Positions 1-11,225 of a stretch of 64,000 nucleotides of DNA are shown piece by piece. This stretch comes from Rhipidocladum racemiflorum (Eukaryota > Streptophyta > Magnoliopsida > Poales > Poaceae). Below the pieces are notes generated by a model. It worked only from the letters and a program-made list of their open reading frames with translations. It was not told the origin of the DNA and ran no database searches. Made by a program: the position numbers and the translations under genes. The DNA is taken from assembly GCA_036346355.1 (NCBI GenBank), contig CM070580.1, positions 31,640,874 to 31,704,873 of the forward strand, read 5' to 3'. Every line of letters starts with the position of its first letter. The first letter of the stretch is position 1.

Positions 1-3000
1 CTCCACTTTTAGAAGAGCTGCAGAGGAGGACATGTTTAATAAGGGAGTGCAATATATGTCTTGTCCATGCATCGATTGCGAGAATATGATGACGCGTTTG
101 AAACTCATTGTGAAGCACACTTGATTATGCAAGGTTTCAAAAAGGGATATACATGTTGGACCGATCCGCGAAGAGCGAGAATATACAAGAAGGTGTGGTA
201 TCATAACATCTTCGACGAAGTCAACGATATGCCGGATGATCACATTGATTCTGCTTCCGACGAGGATATGTTGCATGATGACAATCTGGAGCAGATGTTG
301 CACGACGCAGAAGGGAACCGTGATGAAAGGGAATATGAAAAATTCGTGGGTTTGATGGAGGACTCGAAGAAACCTTTGTTTGCTGGTTGCAAGGTGAAAT
401 ACACAAGGTTGTCGTCCGTGCTTGAACTGCTGAAATTGAAGGCAAGCAATGGTTGGTCAGACAAGAGTTTCACAGCGCTGTTACGTCTATTGGCAGACAT
501 GCTTCCAGAGGGAAACGAGTTGCCGACAACAACCTACAAAGCCAAGAAGGTTCTTTGTCCCTTGGGAATGGAGGTAGAAAGAATACATGCATGTCCGAAC
601 GATTGTATCCTATACCGCAAAGAGTATGCAAACTTGCATGTATGTTCGGTGTGCAACGCATCCTGGTACAAGTGTAAGAGTCATTCCGATGAGGAGGTGA
701 AGAATGGAACTCCTGCTAAGATGGCATGGTATCTGCCTTTAATTCCCCGATTGAAGCGTTTGTTCGCTAACCCAAAGGAGGCCAAACTGCTGTGTTGGCA
801 TTCCGAGAAGCGTAAGAACGATGGAATGCTAAGACACCCTGCTGACTCCACCCAGTGGAGAAACATCGATAGGAGGTATGAAGAATTCGCCATGAGATGA
901 GGAATATAAGGTTTGGACTGAGTACAGATGGAATGAATCCTTTCGGTAACATGAGCAGCCGGCATAGCACTTGGCCCGTGAATCTCTGTATCTACAACCT
1001 TCCTCCTTGGTTGTGTATGAAGCGAAAGTACATTTTATTGTCTCAGGCTTATCCAAGGACCGAAACAACTCTGGGAACGATATTGATATGTACCTAGCTC
1101 CATTGGTGGAAGATCTAAAAACATTGTGGGTTCCTGGGGGTACAGGTTTGGGATGCATACAAGCGAGAGAACTTCACTTTACATCGCTTGTTGTTACGCA
1201 CCATAAATGATTACCCTGCACTTGCTAACACTGTCGGGCAGTACAAAAGGTGCCAAGGCTTGCACTCACTGCCTAGACGATACTGAGAGTGTGTGGCTGA
1301 ATCACTCGCGTAAAACCGTGTACATGCGTCACCGTAGGTTCCTTGGGAGGAAACACCCATACCGCAAGATGAAGAAACTATTCGACGGGACGAACGAAAA
1401 CAGTTCAGGTCCAAGGCCTTTTAGCGGGAGAGATGTTCATGACTTTGTAAAGGATTTGGATGTTACGTATGGAAAGGGACGTAAAGCAAGGTCGACCTGT
1501 GAGAAGAACTTGTGGAAGAAGAGATCAATCTTTTGGGACCTACCTTACTGGGAGCACCTAGAAGTTCGCCACTGCATCGATGTCATGCACGTGGAGAAGA
1601 ATGTCTGTGATAGCCTGATTGGTCTCCTACTAAACATTAAGGGCAAAACAAAGGATGGTATCAACACACGATTTGACTTAGTCGATATGGGCATAAGACC
1701 TGAGTTAGCACCAAAAGAGACCGTTAAAGGTGGTACGTATTGCGAACCAGCTTGTTACACTCTGTCAAAGGCCGAAAGAATCGAATCGTGCGGTGCTTGC
1801 ATGGTGTGAAAGTTCCGTCCGGCTACTCGTCCAACATGAAGAGACTTGTTTCAATGCAAGATTTAAAATTAATTGGCATGAAGTCTCATGATTGTCATGT
1901 GTTGATGACTCAAATGCTCCCTATTGCAATTAGAAGTATTTTGCCAATCAAGGTCCGAGAGACAATCACGAGGCTGTGTTATTTATTTAACACAATCGCT
2001 CAGAAGGTCATCGATCCCGAAGAACTGGATGCTCTGCAGGCCGAGGTGGTGATGACTCTATGTAATCTTGAGATGTATTTCCCTCCGTCATTTTTCGATA
2101 TCATGGTCCATCTCATTGTTCACCTTGTAATAGAGATAAAGATGTGCGGGCCTGTGTTCCTACGTAGCATGTACCCGTTCGAGAGGTATATGGGAATTCT
2201 TAAGTCTTACGTCTGAGAAATCGATCCCGTCCGAGGGTAGCATTGTCGAAGGTTATGCAACCGAAGAGGTCGTCGAGTTCTGCGTCGATTACATGGCTCA
2301 GGCCCAACCAATAGGTGTGCCTCGATCTCGCCATGAGGAGGCTCCAGGTATCGGGACCATCGGAAGGAAAGCAATCACGCTGATCGATCGCGTGTGCTCA
2401 AGCCCATTTCACGATTCTACAACACATGACCGTAGTGTCCCGTACATCGTCGAGCACAAGCAATGGCTAAGGCAAGAGAATCCAAAGACGACAGAGTCTT
2501 GGATCATAAAACAAAGATAACCTTCGGTTTAACAATTGGTTCAAAGAGCGACCCATCACTGGAGCTCGTCATATGACACCCTGAAATGGTTGGCAAAAGG
2601 TCCATCTTTTACGCTTATCACGTGGAAAGGATACGACTTAAATGGATACACATTTTACACGATAGATCAGGATTTGAAGAGCACAAACCGAGCAGTGGGG
2701 TCCGCATAGATGCGTTCGATCTGCATCACTGGGTCAACGAGGAGCTCCTACTATGGGTTCATAGAGGAGATTTGGGAGCTTGACTACGTGCATTTTCAAG
2801 ATCCCACTATTTCGGTGTCGTTGGGTCCACCTCCGGCCGCGTGAAGGTTGACAAGTACGGCATCACTCGTGGACCTCGAGCGTGTCGGATACCAAGATGA
2901 ACCATTCGTGCTCGCAAACCAAGTTGTTCAAGTCTTCTATGTTACCGACCATTGGCCCAACAAGAAGCGCCACGTAGTTGTTCAGGGAAAAAGGAGGATT

Positions 3001-3153
3001 GTCGGAGTTGAGAATGTAGTAGATGAGGAAGAGTACAATCAATTTGATGATTTACCTCCTATCGGAAATGCCAGCATGGTTCAAGAGGAACAAATTGAGG
3101 AAGTCACCTACACACGCGTCGATCATCGTGAAGGGCTAATTTTCACTTTGTAA
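1..3153 (+). pseudogene. TNP2-type CACTA transposase (decayed, 5' end cut by the window)
   Basis: The stretch encodes pieces of a CACTA TNP2 transposase in changing frames. At 1-100 there is a Transpos_assoc-like zinc-finger region with SCPCIDCEN. 100-1800 covers the TNP2 (Transposase_21) core, including STDGMNPFG (about 920), FWDLPYWEHL and HCIDVMHVEKNVCD (about 1540-1610). 1800-2216 encodes a DUF4218-like block with KSHDCHVLM and LEMYFPPSFFDIMVHL. 2586-3153 encodes a DUF4216-like block (DLERVGYQDEPFVLANQVVQ, VFYVTDHW). Frame changes near 900, 1207 and 1800 and several stops mean that one uninterrupted protein cannot be made unless some breaks are introns. The same domain order occurs on the minus strand in CACTA-2. 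In the family this protein cuts and joins the element ends. I call it a probable pseudogene. Confidence 0.85.
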
Positions 3154-3331
3154 TTTCAATGTTAACTTGCAAGTAAGAGCATGCATGCATGCGTAATAAA
3201 GTAATATTTTTGTACTTATGTGTACTCATGTTAAGTACTTTTGTATTTATTTCATTTTTTTTCGTGCTTTGAAAAACATTAATCTTTAATGTAGATTAAT
3301 AATTAAAAATATGAGAACCTAAATATAATAT

Positions 3332-3600
3332 TGTCTGCTAGTAACCAAGCTTTGTAAACTTGCAGATATCAGCAGTTAGGGCATGTTCGGTACATGTTGA
3401 GGTAGCAGTTCGTTTAGGTAGGGTGGTCTGCTAGTAACCAAGCTTCGTAAACTTGCAGGCATTAGCAGGTAGGGCATGTTGATTAGGTAGGGTATGTAGG
3501 GTGGTCTGGTAGTAAACAAGCTTCGTAAACTTGCAGGCATTAGCAGGTAGAGCAACAAGCTTCGTAAACTTGCAGGCATTAGCAGGTAGGGCATGTTGGT
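3332..3600. repeat. Short tandem repeat downstream of the CACTA-1 transposase
   Basis: About four imperfect copies of a unit containing AAGCTTCGTAAACTTGCAGG followed by CATTAGCAGGTAGGGCATGT occur between 3332 and 3600; the third and fourth copies are shortened. They lie between the transposase 3' end and the internal subterminal-motif cluster, and no coding function is visible. Confidence 0.8.
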
Positions 3601-3605
3601 TGAGC

Positions 3606-3735
3606 GGTATCACAGACGGTTCTACAACAGAACCGTCTGCAATATATTAATTTTACAGACGGTTCTAAAAGAAAACCGTCTGTGATATAGAATAACACAG
3701 CCAGTTCGAGTTTAGAACCGTCTGTGATATTCAAA
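3606..3735. promoter_or_regulatory. Internal cluster of CACTA subterminal motifs (CACTA-1)
   Basis: At least five copies of CAGACGGTTCT or its reverse AGAACCGTCTG, arranged as facing pairs, lie here. The same motif fills the right terminal region (8528-8985). The cluster is about 5.3 kb from the terminus and directly upstream of a TATA-like box and the second gene. In En/Spm, element-encoded TnpA binds subterminal motifs. That this internal cluster acts as a binding site or promoter array is my inference. Confidence 0.75.
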
Positions 3736-3738
3736 CCC

Positions 3739-3745
3739 TATAAAA
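3739..3745 (+). promoter_or_regulatory. TATA box of the CACTA-1 second gene
   Basis: TATAAAA follows the internal motif cluster by a few bases and precedes a GC-rich leader starting near 3770. Its placement upstream of the second gene matches the TATAAAC boxes upstream of the CACTA-2 genes. Confidence 0.6.
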
Positions 3746-3814
3746 CTTCTACACACTTGAATCGTTTTCTATCAGACTTCAAACGCTACGCACACTGCAA
3801 ACCCTAACGAGCGC

Positions 3815-4012
3815 CGCCTCTCGAAAGCACACTCGAGCCCCGCCGCCTCCCTCGAAAGCACACTCGAGCCCCGCCGCCGCCTCCCGAGCCCCTCCACCGC
3901 CTCCCGAGCACACTCGAGCCCCGCCGCCGCCTCCCCGAGCCCCTCGCCGCCTCCCGAGCACACTCGAGCCCGCCGCCGCCTCCCGAGCCCCTCCGCCGCC
4001 GCCGAGCACACC
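3815..4012. repeat. GC-rich minisatellite in the leader of the CACTA-1 second gene
   Basis: About seven imperfect units of CCTCCCGAGCACACTCGAGC with a CCGCCGCC spacer lie in tandem. The tract follows the TATA box and is probably transcribed leader. Long open frames crossing it on either strand are products of composition and repetition rather than genes. Confidence 0.75.
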
Positions 4013-4332
4013 GATGGAGACCGACGCCGCCTCCCGAGCCCCGCCGCTTCCCGAGCCCCGCCGCGGCGTTGGCGCCTCCTCCCCCGGCGAACGCGCCTCC
4101 TCCTCCCCCGACTGCTGCGTCTCCTCCTCCCCCAGCGACGTCTCCTCCTCCATCACAAGGTTGGTCTCCTCCTCCCCCGTGATATCAACAGGTCTGTATG
4201 TGAAGGCTTTACACGACTAAATTGCAGAAAATGGAAAACTTGTTGCTCACGTCATGGAGGACTGTGAGTTGTTATATTTATGCTTGCATACTCGTTATTT
4301 TATATCTGTTAAATTGCTTTTACTAAATTCGA

Positions 4333-4410
4333 CTTTCTATTAATACAACCTACATATATTTATGCAAAATAACCGCAGTAGCCTTTCTATTAATACAACC
4401 TACATATATT
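4333..4410. repeat. 28-bp direct duplication
   Basis: The string beginning CTTTCTATTAATACAACCTA and ending in ACATATATT occurs at 4333-4360 and again at 4383-4410, offset 50 bp. It borders the left arm of the large hairpin and suggests local slippage or a rearrangement linked to the hairpin. Confidence 0.85.
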
Positions 4411-4424
4411 AGATCTTCGATCCA

Positions 4425-4764
4425 TCGAGGAGGTCCTCCCCTGGATTGCCCGTGTCATTTTCACGCGCTTACCAGGAACAAGAGTCAAGAGCTATCTCTC
4501 CTGTCTAATTTCTGATCTATCCATCTATTCCATCGCGTCAACATTAAAGCCTGCGCTGCACTACATGTATACCGAGTACTGAGGCGTCTCACTGCTGCTG
4601 CTGCCTCGGTACTCGGTATACATGTAGTGCAGCGCATGCTTTAATGTTGACGCGATGGAATAGATGGATAGATCAGAAATTAGACAGGAGAGATAGCTCT
4701 TGACTCTTGTTCCTGGTATACTAAGTGAAAATGACACGGGCAATCCAGGGGAGGACCTCCTCGA
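4425..4764. repeat. Large near-perfect inverted repeat (hairpin, 160-bp arms, 19-nt loop)
   Basis: The left arm at 4425-4584 and right arm at 4604-4764 are reverse complements almost throughout. Examples are GAGGAGGTCCTCCCCTGG with CCAGGGGAGGACCTCCTC, and GCGTCAACATTAAAG with CTTTAATGTTGACGC. The visible differences are near 4475/4717, single-base differences near 4550/4638 and one near the loop. RNA from either strand would fold into a long stem, like young MIR loci or siRNA-producing inverted repeats. It lies between the TATA box (3739) and the coding part (5121) of the CACTA-1 second gene, so it may be in its leader or first intron. No target is identified. Confidence 0.9.
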
Positions 4765-5120
4765 GCAGATGGCAGCTTGAAAAGTCCATAACAAGTCTAT
4801 CATGGAATAACAAGTTGGCAACTTAACATCTAGCTAGTGCTAGTGCACCAAGACTTTCATGATCGTGGAAACGGCTTTTGAAAAGATTTTCACTCTGTGG
4901 CTTTACCCACAAGACGTTTGGTGAATAACATTATTTCAATATTTTACGTCCACCTTAGGCCCAATCGATGAGCCGAGTCAAGTCAAACCAACTCGCGCTC
5001 CAAGAAAAGCAAACAAAAGGCCAACAGGCCGATATAGCATCACGGCGATCGATCCGAAAGATGGGTCCCCTACCGGAAGTAAAAAGGTAGTGAATGCATT
5101 ACGAACAATGTGCGGGATAG

Positions 5121-7794
5121 TTGCACGCGAACGGGTCCCCATCACATGTACATCCTGAAGTCGCCGATCGACGAGGCCGCAACGACCTGCTTACAGAAAT
5201 CCTTTCCTCCTTCGATCTCCCTGAAGAACTCGAGGACCCTGTGCGACGGTATGCACTGCTAGTGGCAGGAAAGGCGTGGAAGAACTTTAAGAGCACACTT
5301 GTCAAGGAATACGTCAATAAGGATAGGACTCCCTACTCTAAGTACGGGTTCATTAGTGAGGATTCATGGCGACGTTTTGTTCAGCTGAAGACGACAGATC
5401 AATTCTTGATTGAAAGCGAAGCACACAAGGCCCTGCAGGCAAGGAACACCCACCCCCAGGACTCGGCACCGCTCGTGGGGAAGAGGATGCAATGGGACAG
5501 GGAGGACGAGGGGACTCGCGCCATTTGCATCGATTGTCGACCAGCGCGTAGGATCGGGCTAAGAGCGAGGTCATGTGCCACACCATCTGGCACCATCTCC
5601 TTTACAAACCCTGCGGACGAGGAAGTCTGCCAACGTTTGGTAAGATATCGAACCACCATTTTGGTACGTATTTAGTTCCTAACTTCATAAGTCAAATAAC
5701 TTGCTGCGATCTTGCAGGCAGAGTTGAGTGCACAATCTTCCGGTGGATCTTTTGTCCCAAACAGGGAGAGAGATGCACTCTCCACGGCATTGGGAAACAA
5801 GGAACACCCTGGTCGCACGCGAGGCAAAGGGGTTTTCGTTCCCTGGAAAACGGGCTTCGAAGACACTCACATGTACCGGAGTAAGAAGAGAGGTAGAGAC
5901 GAGCACGAGAAAAAGATCGTGAAGGATCTTGAGGACAGGCTGAGAGGAGAATTCGATGATAGGATAAGAAGCCTCGAGGAAAGGCTCAATGCTCAAAACA
6001 CACAGCCTGTGGAAGGCCAAGGGTTCAGCCCCACTACACGTAAGAGCAAATGTGTGTCCGCCTCCCACTGTGGGTAAACACGTCGGCAAATTCCCTGTTT
6101 GTGACATCAAGGTATACTAATTTAGATCTCTTGAATGCTCCATAGATATATCTTTTGGGCACATTAGCTAATTGGGTACCGTTGTGTAGGAGCCCACGCG
6201 GTGCAATCTCCAGGTGAGAGTTGCCAATTGCTCCCTTCCTATACAGGCTGCTTGGGGCCTCGCGTATCCATCCATTGAAGGGGCGATGGTGCACGGTACC
6301 CTGCTAGCATCGGGTTTCACGAAGGTCAATGTGGACGGCGTTCATGACATTTTCAAGATCGTCACGCTACAATTGCCTCCAAATGACGAGCTTCAGACAA
6401 TCGGGATGTCATCGGCACATTCATCCAAAGGCCCAAAGAAATGACATATCTCTAGACATCCATCCTCCACCAGAAGTACCTCTACTTCCTCCGCCAGAAG
6501 TTGATCCAATTCCCCCCAAATCGGTTATCGTGCCCTCCCCACCCAAAAACATTAACAGTGAGTTTGATATTGACTTTGACTATGATTGCTCTCTACTCCC
6601 CTCGTCTCCCCCGAAGATTTCCATTCCAACAAAGAAAGGGAAGGGCAAATCGAAAAAGATAGCGAAGGCCTTGGAGTACTATCCGATGGCCCCGTTGGCC
6701 CGGGTATTCAAGCTAGGAGAGCCTTTATTAACGGAAGATCGCATGAAGACATTGACTTCTTGCCGCAAAGCCTGCATACATATTACATGAGACAAGCTAA
6801 CAAACCAGAACGAGCGAGCATTACAACAAGTATCATGGTCCGCTACAAGCCTAAGCATCTGCTCAACGACTCGGCGGGGCTACTTCGGCGGTCGGCTTCG
6901 AGACTGTTCGATCTCTTCAACCTCGACGCCCTCGACGTCTCGCTCTTAAGATGCTGGACATTGTGAGTGTGTCTTCCCTGTAATACGGATAAATGTCATA
7001 TATATATATATATATTTGAAGTGACCCCTTTGCCTAACTTTTGTATATATAGATTCATGATACGCGAAGCGAGAACGAATAATACATCGGTGGGTTTCCT
7101 CAACCCACTCTTAGTCTCGCAGCCAACAATGAACCAAGATGCAAAAGCAGTAGAGGAATACGTACGACATGCCTTGGATGCTTAGAAAGATAAAAGTTTC
7201 ATACTTTTACCCTTTAACCCAGGGTAAGTACTGCCCGACTTGGTATACTCTCATTTGTAATGTACACACAATACTTTGGTGCTAATTGACCATGGCAACA
7301 TACCTATGCAGGTTTCACTGGGTTCTAATTGTAATTCATATGGCCAAGAACCGGGTTATTTACGTTGATTCCTCACATACCGGCAACCACGACTTGAACC
7401 CTATCGCACGGTTAATCACCAGGTAACCACGTTGTTTAAGGTGCTTGTTGCTCCTGGAATAGCTGAGGCTAACCTTTCGAAATCACGTAGGACGGTCAAA
7501 GCTTTGCGAGATCCTTCGCTCAAGCGAGGGATAAGGCGTTGCGGACGATTTCAAGTTTCCGGTATCCTCTATACAAGATAATCCTATTTCAAACTCCGTA
7601 GCCATGATTACGGAACTAAGCAATTCTATTTTTGCAAAGGCCACCAATAGGGACGAGGCAATAACCGATGTGGATTTTACGTTTGCCATAACATGCATCT
7701 CCTCGTCAATGCAACACAAATGAGTAAGGATAAAACTTCGTTGCAAGACAAGGATCTCAAGCGCCAATTCGAGGAAAACTTTGTTTTTTCCTAG
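5121..7794 (+). CDS. CACTA-1 second gene: transposase-accessory protein with C-terminal C48/Ulp1-like protease domain (spliced; possibly decayed)
   Basis: Several exons can be followed. 5121-5660 encodes KAWKNFKSTLVKEYVNKD, like the plant En/Spm accessory (Transposase_24-like) domain. 5712-6020 encodes EHPGRTRGKG, VPWKTGF and a charged, probably coiled-coil stretch. 6200-6960 encodes a conserved block (IEGAMVHGTLL), a proline-rich linker and LDALDVSLLRCWTL. 7060-7794 carries FILLPFNPG, an intron (GTAAG near 7224, CAG near 7312), FHWVLIVI (catalytic-His motif), VIYVDSS (Asp) and NNRCGFYVC (Cys, about 7669), ending at TAG 7792-7794. Block order matches the minus-strand second gene of CACTA-2. 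C48 domains are cysteine proteases of the SUMO-protease fold; activity here is unproven. The stop at 7183 (A*KDKSF) must be spliced out or is a lesion. The start codon is not located; it is probably upstream of 5121. Confidence 0.7.
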
Positions 7795-8329
7795 CCACCG
7801 AAGTCATTAATAAAAAAGCGAGTTCTACGCAGTGCCTAACCGCAAGAGTTAGGTTTTTCTCTCAGATTGCCACTTGTACTTGTTTTAATTTGTGAAGATT
7901 GTGGACTTGTAGTAGTTGAATTGCTTAGGAAAAATATCATTCTTAGTCAATTCTTTTTCTTGAGAGGAGAGCATTTCGAAATAGTAACACCGTGATGTAG
8001 TAGCCATGTACATATTAGGCAGCTGGAATGATGCCTTAGTAAATTTTGTACATATCTTCCTGATACAATTGATGTGGGGGGTGCTGGAAGGCAACAACAT
8101 TCGTCAGGCTGTGATGGATCAAGTTATATCCTTCGTTGGTTTTATTGGATCGATGCTGCTTGCCATTCTCTTTCCATGTTTGATATATTTAGTTTGAAAG
8201 CTGCTATTTGTGTCAATTGCTACGTATGGTTGTTTATTGTTTACTTCTCCAATAACGTGATTGGAGAAAATTCATTTGTAACTTCTGTTTCCTTGCATGA
8301 GCGCTAGATGATAGAGTTGGGATTCTTTT

Positions 8330-8462
8330 AGTCTTTATACGCATTTGATATATTGTTTGCGATCTGATATGTCTGTGTTATGTGATCTGTGTGTGTTATG
8401 TCTGTGATCTGTGTTATGATCACTTGTTTGTGATCTTATGTCTGTGTTATGTCTGTTTCAGA
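8330..8462. repeat. Low-complexity TGTGATCTGTGTTATG tract
   Basis: Irregular repeats of TCTGTGTTATG and GTGATCTG follow the 3' end of the second gene and directly precede the CACTA-1 terminal array. The 7795-8330 interval upstream looks like 3' untranslated or intergenic AT-rich sequence with no convincing frame. Confidence 0.6.
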
Positions 8463-8527
8463 GGGCATGGCTAGCATTTCCTGAGGCTAGCCAATAAACA
8501 GAAAAATGTCGATGTATGAAAACCACA

Positions 8528-8985
8528 TCACAGACGGTTCTTATTTGTGAACCGTCTGTGATACAATACATCACAGACGGTGATATTTGTGAACCGTCTG
8601 TGATAGGTTATATAACACAGACGGTTCGTACAATAAACCGTCTGTGATATCCATACTATCACAGACGGTTCGTACAATAAACCGTCTGTGATATCCATAC
8701 TATCAAAGACGGTTCGTACAATAAAACGTCTGTGATATCCATACTATCACAGACGGTTCGTACAATAAACCGTCTGTGATATCCATACTATCACAGACGG
8801 GTCTTTTGTCAAACCGTCTGTGGAAGAAATATATCACTAACGGTTCTGAATAAGAACCGTTTGTAATATTATTATCACAGATGGTTGTTGAAACCGTCTG
8901 TGATGTGGCTCTATTATCACTGACCCATTGTTAGAGACGGTTCACAAAGCCGTCTCTGATGATATTTGTGAACCGTCTCTGATAG
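8528..8985. repeat. CACTA-1 right subterminal repeat array
   Basis: More than fifteen ACAGACGGTT / AACCGTCTGT motifs occur in facing pairs. Within it, 8617-8800 is a 44-bp tandem repeat with the unit CACAGACGGTTCGTACAATA, continuing AACCGTCTGTGATATCCATACTAT, in about four copies; one copy carries AAACGTCTG. Subterminal arrays are the usual transposase-binding regions of CACTA elements. The variant GAGACGG dominates in the last 60 bp. Confidence 0.9.
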
Positions 8986-9002
8986 GGTTTTCTGTAGTAG
9001 TG

Positions 9003-10045
9003 AAGTCGGAAAGGTTTTTCAGATGTTCTACTGTGATGCTGGCCTTCTTCTAGGTTTTGCAAAGTGTAGGTTGCAAAGGGAGTAACACCATTTCTTGATC
9101 ACCAAATCCATCCATGGCTGTAATCCTTCAAATCACTACGAAATCTGTGTAGGTCCCGTGTTTCTCATATGCGGCACAAACCCACCATCTATTTCTAGGT
9201 TTCTTTGATGTGAAATCATAGGCATTGCACGTTCCTCTCTTTAAGCCGGCTTACATGCCGAGTACATGGAAGGAAGGTGAGCATAGTAGCGATAAGTAGC
9301 CCTAGCATGAATTAAGCTTTGCCAACGAAAAAGGGATTTTTGCAAAACCTATCTACAAGCTAGGGAGTTTGTTAAAAGCCTGCCTGTATCTCAAATTTCG
9401 TTGGTCACACACCCTCAAATTTTATTTAGTTGTAAATTAATCTCTACCCTAGGCTAGTTCACCATCAAACCGTCTGATGTGGTGCTTGTGTGGCATTTCA
9501 ACATGGACTCCTTTATAATAGATCAAACACCCTAATGGGTCATCTCATGCATCAGACCAAAATCACCATTTCCTACTCGATTGGCGACTCGTGGGCGACA
9601 CAACTAGGGTTCAAAGTGATGGCCTCCACACATTTCAAGTTTGGGAGAGGGAGATGACCCATTAGGATTTGCTGTTGTAAAAGGGGTCGATGTTGGAATG
9701 CCAGACAAGCATCATGTGGGAAAGTCAGCTATTCAACTTAGCTTATGTGGGGATCTGAAACCAAATAAAACTTGCAGGTATGTGACCAACTATATTCAAG
9801 ATATCAGTGGTTCTTTGACAGACTCTCTGGCTTGTGGGTGGGTTTTTGCGAAAATCTTAATGAGAAATGGTCACCCGAGTTATGAAATAACATCGATTTG
9901 TCACTAACATGTGACTCTAGCCTCTAGGCCCCACTTGTCAACCCAACATGCGATGCAATTTCCCAAATTATACATCTTTGCAATGATATTGAGCTAATTT
10001 CCAATCCAATATTAGCTATTGTATTAGTGTGATATGTGTTTGTAT
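9003..10045. other. Intergenic, no gene recognised
   Basis: This AT-rich stretch lies between the CACTA-1 terminus and the Mutator-like element. The open frame at 9641-9907 (+) has no recognisable domain and no coding context. I see nothing else that I can support. Confidence 0.6.
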
Positions 10046-10054
10046 TAACATAAA

Positions 10055-11216
10055 AGAAGTCTACCTTACCATCTGAATTTATGCTTTGAGTCCGTATAAC
10101 ACATTCAACTACAAAACCATTCGCTTTGCCCCCCTTGAACTAGCAAAACCAGTGTAAATTACCCCCTTCGCCTAAAACCATCCTGGTTTTGACCGAGGTG
10201 GCATCTACTTGTTTAAGTTTTGATGACATGGTATCCATGTGTGCATGTATCGATGATTCGCCAAACAGCTAAAACAGATGATCCCACATATTAGCCCGTA
10301 AAGGGGCTTCTTCACCATCTCTCTCCCTCTCTACCATTCTCCTCCCCCTCCTATGTTACTGCACTCCTTTCCCCAGCCGCCATGTCCCGTGAGCTTGAGG
10401 TGCATCCTAATTTGGTCAATGGCGACAAACTTGGTGGTGGGTGGAGGATAAAGGAGCAAAGTTCCTCTCCATTGTTGCTCTTAAGCACCGCTTTGAACCC
10501 TCGTCATTGATCCCCTTCCCCAGTAAGCCCCTCCACCTTCCACGCATGTCAAAACATGTCCCTCCTCCTCCTCCAACCCTAGAAGTTGATTGGGTTAGTC
10601 TTGAACATTGTGGCGAACCTAGCCATCCTCTCCTTGGACTCCGATAGGCTTCGCGGTTGCTGTATGCCCCCAAAGGCGAGACTCCATCCGATTTCTTCAC
10701 ACTCAAGATTTGCCTTTTTCACATCTACTTTTTGACACTACGATTTACTTTCTAGGCCCTCACACCATCGCTACCATGCATGTAGAATCACCGTTGCCGC
10801 TTGGAGCACTGTCGACATGTCTTGGGCACATCCTCGCCATCAGTACCACCACCAACATGCTCCTCTTGTCATGTACAATCCATTTTCCCGTCATGTTAGC
10901 CCTGCCGGTCCTCCCCCGTCACCACTATGCCATGGCCGAGGCACCCTCCATTGCCCAACACATTCTTTATATTTAAAAAGAAGGAAGAAGAAGCTATGAT
11001 GGTGTGGAGGTTCATGTAGATGTACATGTACTTGGCATGTCAGCAAAACATATAAATGTAGATGCCACATCAGCTCAAATCATGGTGGTTTAGTGCGAGG
11101 GTTGTATTTTAGATGTTTTTGACAGTTTGAGGTTTTCCAAAACTAATGGTTTCATGATTGATTGATGTTATTCGGACTCAAGGCATAAATTCAAAATGAT
11201 AAAGTGGACTTCTTCC
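10055..11216. mobile_element. Mutator-like element with long imperfect TIRs and 9-bp target duplication
   Basis: The left end begins AGAAGTCTACCTTACC. The right end, read on the minus strand, begins GGAAGAAGTCCACTTTATC and stays similar for well over 100 bp (for example GAATTTATGCTTTGAGTCCG versus GAATTTATGCCTTGAGTCCG). Both sides are flanked by TAACATAAA (10046-10054 and 11217-11225), the 9-bp duplication expected of Mutator-like elements. The interior (10380-10980) is more GC-rich and lacks a recognisable transposase. It is non-autonomous and could be a Pack-MULE, but I cannot name a captured gene. Confidence 0.8.
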
Positions 11217-11225
11217 TAACATAAA

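Larger units (their letters stand above)
1..9002 (+). mobile_element. CACTA-1: CACTA/En-Spm DNA transposon, right part (left end outside the window)
   Basis: The right terminus is at 9002, where the minus strand reads CACTACTACAGAAAACCC; the following AAG (9003-9005) would be one copy of the 3-bp target duplication. Inward of it (8528-8985) lies an array of ACAGACGGTT / AACCGTCTGT motifs, the subterminal repeats typical of this superfamily. The element carries a decayed TNP2-type transposase (1-3153) and a second gene (about 5121-7794), both on the plus strand, plus an internal motif cluster (3606-3735). The left end lies upstream of the window, so the total length is unknown. Confidence in the superfamily is very high because the terminus, subterminal array and transposase domains all agree. 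Confidence 0.93.

Noticed and set aside
3606..3735. End of a separate nested CACTA element
   Set aside because: No CACTA terminus or 3-bp duplication was found at the cluster; kept as an internal array, with this alternative stated as a refutation test.
3772..4156. Minus-strand Glu/Gly/Arg-rich frames
   Set aside because: Produced by the GC-rich minisatellite at 3815-4012.
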